NCBI GenBank assembly: GCA_023386365.1
Contig: JAEWJX010000020.1
Span: 1-18,335 of the forward strand
Length of the DNA: 18,335 nucleotides
Source of the DNA: Actinomycetes bacterium
GTDB taxonomy: Bacteria > Actinomycetota > Actinomycetes > Actinomycetales > Microbacteriaceae
Reading direction: 5' to 3'
The first letter of the stretch is position 1. Each line of letters starts with the position of its first letter. A program made the position numbers and the translations under genes. The notes under the pieces were generated by a model. It saw nothing but the letters and a program-made list of their open reading frames with translations. It did no database searches and was not told the DNA's origin. This document shows, piece after piece, positions 1-7,342 of this stretch.

Positions 1-501
1 TCGGTGGGCGATGAGGCGCCCACCGACAAGGAGCTGCTGAAGGTGATCGAGGCGGCCGGCACGGTCGCCGATCACGCCTCGCTGCACCCGTGGCGGGTGA
101 TCGCGATTCGCGGCGAGGCGCGCGAGCGCCTGGGCCGTGCGATCGCGGAAGCGTCGGGCGCATCCGGTTCGGATGCCGACAAGGTCGCCCGCAAGCCGAT
201 GCGGGCGCCGCTGCTGCTCGCGGTGGTCGTGTCGCCGAAGGCGAGCGGCAAGGTCGCCGATTGGGAGCAGGAGGCGGTGGCTTCGGGTGTCGCCCACGCG
301 ATCAGCCTGCTGCTCGACGAGCGCGGCTGGGGTGTGATGTGGCGCACCGGGCACTACACCCGATCCGGTGCCGTGCATCGCGCGCACGACCTCGGCCCCG
401 ACGAGCGTCTGCTCGGGTGGCTCTATGTGGGGTCGAAGCCGCCGCGCAAGAGCGGGCGCCGCAAGCCGATCGCGGCGAAGAAGCACCTCACCTCGCTGTA
501 A
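1..501 (+). CDS. Nitroreductase family protein, 5'-truncated by window edge
   Basis: The reading frame is open from base 1 to a TAA at 499-501, so the visible 166 codons are probably the C-terminal part of a protein of about 190 residues. A GTG at 4-6 is in frame but is unlikely to be the start, because the usual N-terminal Arg-Arg-Ser FMN-phosphate-binding motif of this family would lie just upstream. Visible family features are the segment HASLHPWRVIAI (the 'xNxQPWRF'-like flavin-binding stretch) and a C-terminal LLGWLYVGSKPPRK, which matches the usual G-x-Y-x-G-x-P ending. Family knowledge suggests an FMN-dependent NAD(P)H oxidoreductase; the substrate cannot be read from sequence. The stop lies 3 bases from the stop of the convergent MFS gene, leaving no room for a separate terminator. 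Confidence 0.75.
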   Translation, partial: SVGDEAPTDKELLKVIEAAGTVADHASLHPWRVIAIRGEARERLGRAIAEASGASGSDADKVARKPMRAPLLLAVVVSPKASGKVADWEQEAVASGVAHAISLLLDERGWGVMWRTGHYTRSGAVHRAHDLGPDERLLGWLYVGSKPPRKSGRRKPIAAKKHLTSL

Positions 502-504
502 CGG

Positions 505-2136
505 TCACTTCTGCGAGCGCCGGCGTCTGCGGGTGCGTCGCCCCAGGGCGCGTGCGGGCACCTCGCTGGGGATACCGCGCGACAGCATGAGCGACGCGAG
601 CGCGATCGCGATGAGTGCGAAGAACGCGGTGCGCAGCGACGACAGCTGCGAGTCGGTGTAGATGGCGGTCAGCTGCTCACCGTCGCTGTCGCTGAGGCCG
701 GCGTCGGACGCGATCTGTGCCACGCTCGCGGCCGGCACGATCTCGATGCCGCCCTGCGAGAGCTCGACCACCTGATCCTGCACATCCTGCGGCAGGTCGC
801 TCGAGGTGACCCCGCTCGTAAACGAGGCGCTGAGCGCCGCGATCAGCACCGACCCGATGAGGGCGGTGCCGAGCGACGAGCCGAGGTTCTGGGACACCCC
901 CTGCAGACCGCCGACCTCGCTGGTCTGCTTCTCCGAAACCGCCGACATGTTGACGTTGCCGAGCTGGCTGGCGAGCAGACCGAGCGCGGCGCCGGCGAAG
1001 AACATGCCCAGCCCGAACGCCGGGCCCTCGAGCTTCGGCTCCACCGCCGACAGCAGCACGATCGAGCTGGCGACCAGCACCCACTGCGCCACCCGCACGA
1101 TCCGCCGGGCCGACCAGAGGTTCGACAAGCGGGTGCCGACGATCGAGAAGAGCACGAGCGACACCGACAACGGGAAAATGCGGATGCCGGTCTCGAGCGC
1201 ATCGAGCCCGAGGGTCATCTGCAGGTAGACCGGCACCATGAAGAAGAGGCCCGCGGTGATCGTGTACTGGGCGCCGAGCACCGAGAGGCCGCTGCGCAGA
1301 CGCTCGATCGAGAACAGTGACACGTGCACGAGCGGGGGCCGCCCCCGGGCGACGAGCGCCGACTGACGCCGCACGAAGAGGTACAGCAGGCCGGCCCCGA
1401 CGGCGATGAACCAGGCCGTGAGCGAGATGCCGAGCGGCTGGATCGGAACGCCGTTGATCTCGGGCGACACCAGCGGCTGCACCCACCCCCAGGCCTTGCT
1501 CTGCAGCATCCCTGAGACGACGAAGACGAGACCTGCCGCCGAGAGCAACACGCTGAGCAGGTCGATGCGGATGCTCTGACGCGGCGTGCTGTCGGTGACG
1601 AAGCGGGCGGTGAGCACCACCGCCGCCATGATCACCACCTCGGCGGCGAACACGTACCGCCAACTGAGGTAGGTGGTGACGAACCCGCCGATCAGAGGGC
1701 CGGCGGCCACCGCCGCGCCCGAGACGGCGCCGATCACCGCGAACCCGGTGATGCGGTCCTTGCCCTGGTAGTTGTCGGCCACGAGTGCCGCGATCGACGG
1801 GATCACCAGTACCGCGCCGAGACCCTCCACCACCGACCAGCCCAGGAACAACACCGCGAAGTCGGGGGCGAGAGCGGTCGAGCCGGACCCGATCGCGTAG
1901 ACGATCGAGCCGATCACGAAAGTACGGCGCCGCCCCCAGACGTCGCCCAACTTGGCGCCGAGCAGCATGAAGGCCGCCATCGTCAACGTGTAGAACGTGA
2001 TGGCGGTCTGCATGGCCGCGACTGTCGTGTCGAGATCCTCAACGACGGTGGAGATCGACACGTTCATGACGGTGCCGTCGAGCACCATCACGAACTGCGC
2101 CGCGCCGAGGATCCCGACGACGAACCACTTCTTCAT
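505..2136 (-). CDS. MFS transporter, DHA2 (EmrB/QacA-like, 14-TM) drug efflux family
   Basis: This 543-residue polytopic membrane protein has the length and motifs of DHA2 proton-coupled multidrug exporters. Motif D1 is seen as LDGTVMNV with Asp20 in TM1. Motif A is GAKLGDVWGRRR at residues 60-71. Motif C, the antiporter signature, is AVIGAVSGAAVAAGPLIGG around 133-151. A long hydrophilic loop rich in Asp, Gln and Ser (about residues 435-505) precedes the final TM, as in QacA-type proteins, and the tail is very basic (RRTRRRRRSQK). The ATG lies 5 bases after the stop of the upstream small PLDc_N/SHOCT gene, so the pair is probably one operon with translational coupling; no independent strong Shine-Dalgarno is evident. 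The exported substrate is unknown, and no TetR/MarR regulator is adjacent. Confidence 0.93.
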   Translation of the reverse strand: MKKWFVVGILGAAQFVMVLDGTVMNVSISTVVEDLDTTVAAMQTAITFYTLTMAAFMLLGAKLGDVWGRRRTFVIGSIVYAIGSGSTALAPDFAVLFLGWSVVEGLGAVLVIPSIAALVADNYQGKDRITGFAVIGAVSGAAVAAGPLIGGFVTTYLSWRYVFAAEVVIMAAVVLTARFVTDSTPRQSIRIDLLSVLLSAAGLVFVVSGMLQSKAWGWVQPLVSPEINGVPIQPLGISLTAWFIAVGAGLLYLFVRRQSALVARGRPPLVHVSLFSIERLRSGLSVLGAQYTITAGLFFMVPVYLQMTLGLDALETGIRIFPLSVSLVLFSIVGTRLSNLWSARRIVRVAQWVLVASSIVLLSAVEPKLEGPAFGLGMFFAGAALGLLASQLGNVNMSAVSEKQTSEVGGLQGVSQNLGSSLGTALIGSVLIAALSASFTSGVTSSDLPQDVQDQVVELSQGGIEIVPAASVAQIASDAGLSDSDGEQLTAIYTDSQLSSLRTAFFALIAIALASLMLSRGIPSEVPARALGRRTRRRRRSQK

Positions 2137-2141
2137 GGCGG

Positions 2142-2525
2142 TCAGGCCAGCGCTGTGGCCTTCAGCTTGTCGTACTCCGCCTGGCTGATCGCGCCCGAGT
2201 CGAGCAGGCCCTTCGCCTTGGCGATCTCATCGGAGGCCGACGAGGCGGACGACCCGGCGACCGACTGGATGTACGAAGCCTGCGCCGACTGCGCCGCCTG
2301 GATGTCTGCTGCCTTGCGCTCGCTCATGCTCTTGCTGCGCGCGATCAAGTAGATGAGGGCCGCGAGGAACGGCACCAGGATCAGGAAGATGACCCACGCC
2401 GCCTTCGCCCAGCCGTTCAGGCTGCCATCCCGGAATACGTCGATGAAGACCGTGATCAGGATGAAGATGCACGAGAACCAGATGTAGAACCAGAACGCGT
2501 AGACGATGAAATCCCAGAATGACAT
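2142..2525 (-). CDS. Small membrane protein with PLDc_N-like and SHOCT domains
   Basis: The protein has 127 residues. I chose the ATG at 2525 (start MSFWDFIVY) because it is preceded by a purine-rich AAAGG about 6 bases upstream and begins directly with the membrane segment; the longer frame to 2702 would add 59 low-complexity residues overlapping the next gene. Two TM helices (about 5-27 and 43-63) form a PLDc_N-type hairpin with the family phrase GWAKAAWVIFLILVPFLAALIYLIA. After a polar Ala/Ser/Gln linker, a C-terminal SHOCT motif (LLDSGAISQAEYDKLKA, about 107-123) ends the protein. No catalytic residues are seen. SHOCT motifs are thought to mediate oligomerisation or targeting; the function here is unknown. 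It is the first gene of a likely two-gene operon with the MFS exporter. Confidence 0.85.
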   Translation of the reverse strand: MSFWDFIVYAFWFYIWFSCIFILITVFIDVFRDGSLNGWAKAAWVIFLILVPFLAALIYLIARSKSMSERKAADIQAAQSAQASYIQSVAGSSASSASDEIAKAKGLLDSGAISQAEYDKLKATALA

Positions 2526-2622
2526 GGTCGGCCTTTCCACAGACGGCTGACCCGGGTGGCGAGCCGATGACTGGAGGCTAGAACGACCGCCCGGCGGACG
2601 GATCATGCGGTCTGGGTGATGT

Positions 2623-3555
2623 TCAGGGACGGATGGCGGCGATGCAGACGGCGACGATAGCGAGCGCGGCGCCGCCGATCGTCGGGAACGCGACTCCGGC
2701 ATCCGACACGGGCGCGAGCAGGTCGAGCAGGACCGCCGAGGTCAACTGCCCGGCGATCGTCGCGAGCCCGAACAGCAGCACCCCGGTGGTGCGCACGAGC
2801 GCCGCGGATCCGGCGATGAAGACAACGCCGAGCAGACCGCCCGTGTACAGCCACGGGTTCGTCGGCAGCGGTTCGGGCGGTCCGACGACCGCGATGTGCA
2901 CCCCGGCGGCGATGGCGAGAGCGATGGTGCCGCCGAGGAAGCTGACGAAGCTCGCGGTGAGTACGGACCCGGAGAACACCCGCACCTGTCCGTTGACCGC
3001 CTGCTGCCATCCGGTGCCGATGCCGGCGAGCAGGGGCAGCACGAGCATCCACCAGGGCACGTCGCCGTGGAGCCGGTCCGAGACCGCCCACCCCACGGCG
3101 CCGATGGCGAGCAACGCCCCCGCCACCCGCGTCGGGGTGAAGGGCTGCGGGGCCATGGTTCCCACGCCCACACGGTCGATGAGGAGCGAGCCGATCGACT
3201 GGCCGCCGACGAGGGCGACCGTGAAGAGCGCCACACCGAGCGCTGCGGCGGTGAGGCCCTGCGACAGCACCAGGAACGCGCCGGCCAGCCCGCCGGCGAG
3301 GAACCAGGGCGACATCCGCCGGTCGGTGATGGCCTCGCGGACGCGGCCGAACCCGCGGCGGCCGGGCGCCCACACCACCAGCGCGGCGGCGAGGGCCAGG
3401 GTTCCGACCGCGAACGAGATGAACGCGGCGAGGAACCCGTCGTCGAGTTCGACCGCGAGTTCGCCGTTGACGCGCGGCTGCAGCGCGATGACCGCGCCGA
3501 TCAGGACGGCGGCGACGACAGCGGATGCGGTGACGAGGGGGCGCTGCGTGGACAT
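2623..3555 (-). CDS. DMT family transporter (YdcZ/DUF606 duplicated type)
   Basis: The 310-residue, roughly 10-TM protein consists of two homologous five-helix halves. Each half begins with the YdcZ-type phrase LQPRVNGELA (about residue 26) or WQQAVNGQVRV (second half) followed by FxSFxxGTxxLA. This identifies the DUF606 branch of the drug/metabolite transporter superfamily in its fused form; the substrate is unknown. The only plausible start is the ATG at 3555, since no ATG, GTG or TTG follows in the first 30 codons and homologues begin shortly before the first helix. That ATG shares its A with the last base of the encoded CCA of the adjacent tRNA-Thr, and the only Shine-Dalgarno-like sequence (AGGGGG) is the 3' strand of the tRNA acceptor stem. 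The gene is probably co-transcribed with the tRNA. Confidence 0.88.
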   Translation of the reverse strand: MSTQRPLVTASAVVAAVLIGAVIALQPRVNGELAVELDDGFLAAFISFAVGTLALAAALVVWAPGRRGFGRVREAITDRRMSPWFLAGGLAGAFLVLSQGLTAAALGVALFTVALVGGQSIGSLLIDRVGVGTMAPQPFTPTRVAGALLAIGAVGWAVSDRLHGDVPWWMLVLPLLAGIGTGWQQAVNGQVRVFSGSVLTASFVSFLGGTIALAIAAGVHIAVVGPPEPLPTNPWLYTGGLLGVVFIAGSAALVRTTGVLLFGLATIAGQLTSAVLLDLLAPVSDAGVAFPTIGGAALAIVAVCIAAIRP

Positions 3556-3631
3556 GGAGCCCCCTGTCGGATTCGAACCGACGACCCCCGCTTTACAAGA
3601 GCGGTGCTCTGGCCAACTGAGCTAAGGAGGC
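3555..3631 (-). tRNA. tRNA-Thr (anticodon TGT)
   Basis: A complete 77-base cloverleaf can be folded on the minus strand. The acceptor stem is GCCTCCT paired with AGGGGGC (one T-G wobble), followed by discriminator T and an encoded CCA. The D arm is GCTC-AGTTGGCCA-GAGC. The anticodon stem CCGCT/AGCGG encloses the seven-base loop CTTGTAA, giving anticodon TGT (plus-strand complement at 3595-3597), which reads ACA threonine codons and probably others by wobble. The T arm is GTCGG-TTCGAAT-CCGAC. The 3' end overlaps the ATG of the DMT transporter by one base. No integrase or duplicated tRNA fragment is seen nearby. Confidence 0.97.
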
Positions 3632-3657
3632 TGACGGGAGCCTCAGCTCCGGCCCCC

Positions 3658-3663
3658 AGCCTA
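3658..3663 (-). promoter_or_regulatory. Putative -10 element for tRNA-Thr
   Basis: The minus strand reads TAGGCT here, overlapping the TAG stop of the DsbA-like gene and about 27 bases before the tRNA 5' end. The same hexamer precedes other genes in this window. A small inverted repeat (GGAGC-TGAG-GCTCC, 3637-3650) lies between it and the tRNA. No clear -35 is visible, so the tRNA may also be read through from the DsbA-like gene. Confidence 0.35.
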
Positions 3664-4578
3664 CGGCTTCGGCGTCTCGCTGGGCGCCGGGGTAGGGGTG
3701 CCCGTGTACTGGTCGCCCGACGCGTCGGTCACGAAGAGCGCGAGCTCCTGCGGGTCGAAGTCCTTCGTGTAGGCGAACTGCTTACCGTCGACGATGATCG
3801 TGGGCGCCGTGGTGATCGCCGGGATGTCGGCGTTCGGGATGGGCCCGTTGAGGGCGCGCACCGTGGCGGCCTGCACCCACGCACTGAAGCGCTTCTTCTC
3901 GATGCAGGTGCGCACCTTCGAGATGTTGTCGACGCCTGCGCCGGTGGCACGGTCGACGAGCTGCTCGTCGCTGAGACCCTCGCTGCCCTCCTGCGGCTGG
4001 TCGACGAAGAGCGAGTTGTGGAAGTCGAAGAAGGTGTCGGGCGAGTACTCGGCCACACAGGCGGCCGCGTTGGCGGCGCGCAACGAGTACTGGGTGCCCG
4101 CCGACTTGGTGGTGAGCAGCGCGATGGGGTGGATCTCGAGCGTGGCGGCGCCCGACTCGACCCACTGGCGCAGCTGCTCGGCGTTGTTCTCGGAGAAGGT
4201 TCCGCAGTTGGCGCAGAGGTAGTCGACGTAGAGCTGGATGTCGATGACGCCGTCGGCGTTGGTCTTGGATGCGATGGGCTGCGCCGCTCCGGCCTTCAGG
4301 CCGGGGGTGCGCTCGGCGGCGAGTTCCGCGCCGATCTTGATGCCGTCGCTGGCCATGTTGAGCGGGCCGCGGGCGGGCGTCTGGTTCATGCTGACGAGCG
4401 TCACGGCGACGATCCCGAGCACGACGAGGGCACCGCCGAGCACGCTCAGCTGCAGCACGAGCTTGCGCCGGCGCTCCTGCTTCTTGTGCTGGGTGCGCAT
4501 CTCGCGGGCGCGCTCTTTCGCGGCGACCCGGGCTTCACTGCCTCCGGGCTCCGGGCGATCGGACTCGCCGTACGTCAT
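3661..4578 (-). CDS. Membrane-anchored DsbA family thiol oxidoreductase
   Basis: This 305-residue protein has a charged cytoplasmic N-terminus (1-39, rich in Arg/Lys), one TM anchor (about 40-63) and an extracytoplasmic thioredoxin-fold domain, the usual layout of actinobacterial DsbA-like proteins. The active site is C-A-N-C at 122-125 (context YVDYLCANCGTFSE), so both redox cysteines are present but with Ala-Asn between them. The cis-proline is Pro259 in TTAPTIIVDG. Two further cysteines (174 and 225) could form a structural disulfide. The C-terminus ends in a Pro/Thr-rich tail. The likely role is oxidation or isomerisation of disulfides in secreted proteins. The ATG at 4578 has a GAGG just upstream. 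The gene precedes tRNA-Thr by 29 bases. Confidence 0.9.
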   Translation of the reverse strand: MTYGESDRPEPGGSEARVAAKERAREMRTQHKKQERRRKLVLQLSVLGGALVVLGIVAVTLVSMNQTPARGPLNMASDGIKIGAELAAERTPGLKAGAAQPIASKTNADGVIDIQLYVDYLCANCGTFSENNAEQLRQWVESGAATLEIHPIALLTTKSAGTQYSLRAANAAACVAEYSPDTFFDFHNSLFVDQPQEGSEGLSDEQLVDRATGAGVDNISKVRTCIEKKRFSAWVQAATVRALNGPIPNADIPAITTAPTIIVDGKQFAYTKDFDPQELALFVTDASGDQYTGTPTPAPSETPKP

Positions 4579-4733
4579 CGATCCTCGTTTTCGGGTGTGG
4601 GGAGCGCGCTTGGGAACAATACGACGCGCAGGCGAGCAGCGGCAAACGCTGAACTCGCCTCGACGATGCTAGGCAGCGAATCTGGGAACAGTCCGGACAG
4701 ATCCTGAAGACAATGGGCACCCTGGCGCCGTGT

Positions 4734-4739
4734 CATACT
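4734..4739 (+). promoter_or_regulatory. Possible -10 element upstream of the sugar-ABC ATPase
   Basis: CATACT matches TATAAT/TAnnnT-type elements (5 of 6 to TATACT) and lies about 90 bases before the ATPase start, within the 252-base divergent spacer. I see no convincing -35, so this is tentative. Confidence 0.3.
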
Positions 4740-4792
4740 GTTCGAGATCGTCGGCACAGACGCCGGCGGTCTTTCCATTCACTACGGATCGT

Positions 4793-4810
4793 CCGGCACG
4801 TACCTGCCGG
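4793..4810 (+). promoter_or_regulatory. 5'-UTR hairpin directly before the ribosome binding site
   Basis: CCGGCA (4793-4798) pairs with TGCCGG (4805-4810) around a six-base loop; the AAGGAG ribosome binding site starts at 4813. The position is suitable for modulating translation or protecting the mRNA 5' region, but six base pairs of GC-rich stem can arise by chance here. Confidence 0.35.
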
Positions 4811-4830
4811 TGAAGGAGAAGAGAACAGCC

Positions 4831-5943
<1,113 letters not shown>

Positions 5944-5959
5944 TCAGCTTCACCAGAGA

Positions 5960-5987
5960 GGCCGCGATCCCTTCGGGGGTCGCGGCC
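5960..5987 (+). terminator. Intrinsic terminator hairpin after the sugar-ABC ATPase gene
   Basis: A 12-bp stem (5960-5971 with 5976-5987, one T-G pair) closes on the extra-stable tetraloop C(TTCG)G, 17 bases after the stop codon. The following bases are TGTTCG rather than a pure T tract, as is common for terminators in high-GC actinobacteria. Confidence 0.85.
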
Positions 5988-6014
5988 TGTTCGCTGTGCG
6001 GGGCCCGGCGGCCG

Positions 6015-6020
6015 TAGGCT
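6015..6020 (+). promoter_or_regulatory. -10 element of a leaderless promoter for the DUF4032 gene
   Basis: TAGGCT fits the actinobacterial TAnnnT -10 consensus and ends 7 bases before the GTG at 6028. Transcription should therefore start at or next to the start codon. No Shine-Dalgarno is present upstream of the GTG, which supports a leaderless mRNA. Confidence 0.65.
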
Positions 6021-6027
6021 CGAACAC

Positions 6028-7314
6028 GTGAACTCCGCACTCTCCATCACCTCTGCGGTGCCCGATCCGGCCCTCCTCGACCTGCCGTGGGAGCTGCCGC
6101 TCGAGCTGTGGCCCGACGAGACGATCGCCGCCCTCCCGAAGGGCATCTCGCGCCACCTGGTGCGCTTCGTGCACCTCGAAGGCTTCGTCGTCGCCATCAA
6201 GGAGACCTCCGCCGAGTTGGCCCGCCGCGAGTACGACATGCTGCGCACCCTGCAGCGTCTCGACATCCCGTGCGTGGAGCCGGTGGCCGTGGTTACGGGT
6301 CGGCTCTCCGACGACGGCGAGGAGCTCTCCCCCGCGCTCGTCACCCGGCACCTCAAGTTCTCCCTCCCCTACCGCGCGCTCTACTCGCAGGCACTGCGCC
6401 CCGACACCGCGAACCGCCTCGTCGACGCGCTCGCCGTGCTGCTCGCGCGTCTGCACATCATCGGGTTCTTCTGGGGCGACGTGTCGCTCTCGAACACCCT
6501 CTTCCGTCGCGACGCGGGAGCGTTCGCCGCGTACCTGGTGGATGCCGAGACCGGCAAGCTCTACGACGGCGGTCTCTCGAACGGTCAGCGCGAGAACGAC
6601 CTCGAGATCGCCCGCATCAACATCGCCGGCGAACTGCTCGACCTGCAGTCGGGCGGGCGCCTCGACGACGGCGTGGACCCGGTGGAGATCGCCGACGGCA
6701 TCGTCGCCGCGTACCGGTCGCTGTGGACCGAGCTGACCGCATCCGAGACGTTCCCTGAGGCGGAGCGCTGGCGCATCCGCGAGCGTGTGGAACGCCTCAA
6801 CGACCTCGGCTTCGACATCGAGGAGCTGTCGATCCGCAAGGGCGGCGACGGCACCCACGTACGCATCCAGCCGAAGGTGGTCGACGCCGGCCACCACTCG
6901 CGACGGCTGCTGCGGCTCACCGGACTGGATGCGGGCGAGAACCAGGCCCGGCGCCTGCTCAACGACCTCGACTCGTTCCGGGCGCTGCGCGGCAAGCCCG
7001 ACGAGGACGAGGAGATGGTGGCGCACGAGTGGCTCGTGAAGGTGTTCGAGCCGGTGATCCGCGCGATCCCGAAAGACCTGCGCCTCAAGCTCGAGCCGGC
7101 GGAGGTGTTCCACCAGCTGCTCGACCACCGCTGGTACCTGTCGCAGAACCAGGGCCGCAACGTGCCGCTCGCCGAGGCGCTCACCTCGTACCTCGACACG
7201 GTGCTCCGGCACCGCCGCGACGAGATGACCGTCGTGGGGCCGGCGACGTCGTCGATCACACTGCCGATCGCCGTGATCGACGACGGCGAAGAGGACTGGC
7301 GTCTGAAGGTCTGA
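6028..7314 (+). CDS. DUF4032 domain-containing protein (kinase-fold-like N-terminus)
   Basis: The 428-residue soluble protein is recognised as the actinobacterial DUF4032 family, often found near the UgpC/MsiK-type ATPase as here. The N-terminal half looks like a degenerate lipopolysaccharide-kinase/RIO-type fold. It has a possible nucleotide lysine K58 (VVAIKET), a catalytic-loop-like FFWGDVSLSNTLF with D151 and N156, and a DFG-like VDAETG with D172. The C-terminal half (about 230-428) is the DUF4032 proper, with WLVKVFEPVIRAIPKDLRLKLEPAEVFHQ... and HRWYLSQNQGR as characteristic segments. Phosphotransfer activity and substrate are not established. The start is the GTG at 6028, the first codon after a -10 element. 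It is separated from the ABC gene by a strong terminator, so it is an independent transcription unit. Confidence 0.88.
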   Translation: MNSALSITSAVPDPALLDLPWELPLELWPDETIAALPKGISRHLVRFVHLEGFVVAIKETSAELARREYDMLRTLQRLDIPCVEPVAVVTGRLSDDGEELSPALVTRHLKFSLPYRALYSQALRPDTANRLVDALAVLLARLHIIGFFWGDVSLSNTLFRRDAGAFAAYLVDAETGKLYDGGLSNGQRENDLEIARINIAGELLDLQSGGRLDDGVDPVEIADGIVAAYRSLWTELTASETFPEAERWRIRERVERLNDLGFDIEELSIRKGGDGTHVRIQPKVVDAGHHSRRLLRLTGLDAGENQARRLLNDLDSFRALRGKPDEDEEMVAHEWLVKVFEPVIRAIPKDLRLKLEPAEVFHQLLDHRWYLSQNQGRNVPLAEALTSYLDTVLRHRRDEMTVVGPATSSITLPIAVIDDGEEDWRLKV

Positions 7315-7330
7315 CCGGGCTCCGAACCGC

Positions 7331-7336
7331 TTGAAT
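7331..7336 (+). promoter_or_regulatory. Possible leaderless -10 element for the MMPL gene
   Basis: TTGAAT, one mismatch from TAnnnT, ends 6 bases before the GTG at 7343, the same geometry as the other leaderless starts in this window. The gene could also be read from the upstream DUF4032 unit, whose stop is only 28 bases away. Confidence 0.35.
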
Positions 7337-7342
7337 GGTGCC

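Noticed and set aside
2585..2612. Possible terminator after the DMT gene (GACCGC/GCGGTC, 16-base loop)
   Set aside because: The stem has only six pairs with a large loop and no T tract, so it is not convincing.
3555..3631. tRNA-Thr as an attachment site of an integrated element
   Set aside because: No integrase, no duplicated tRNA 3' fragment and no change in composition are seen on either side.
2896..4707. Plus-strand open frame of 603 codons
   Set aside because: It crosses the DMT gene, a tRNA and the DsbA-like gene on the opposite strand, which no real gene would do, and shows no domain.
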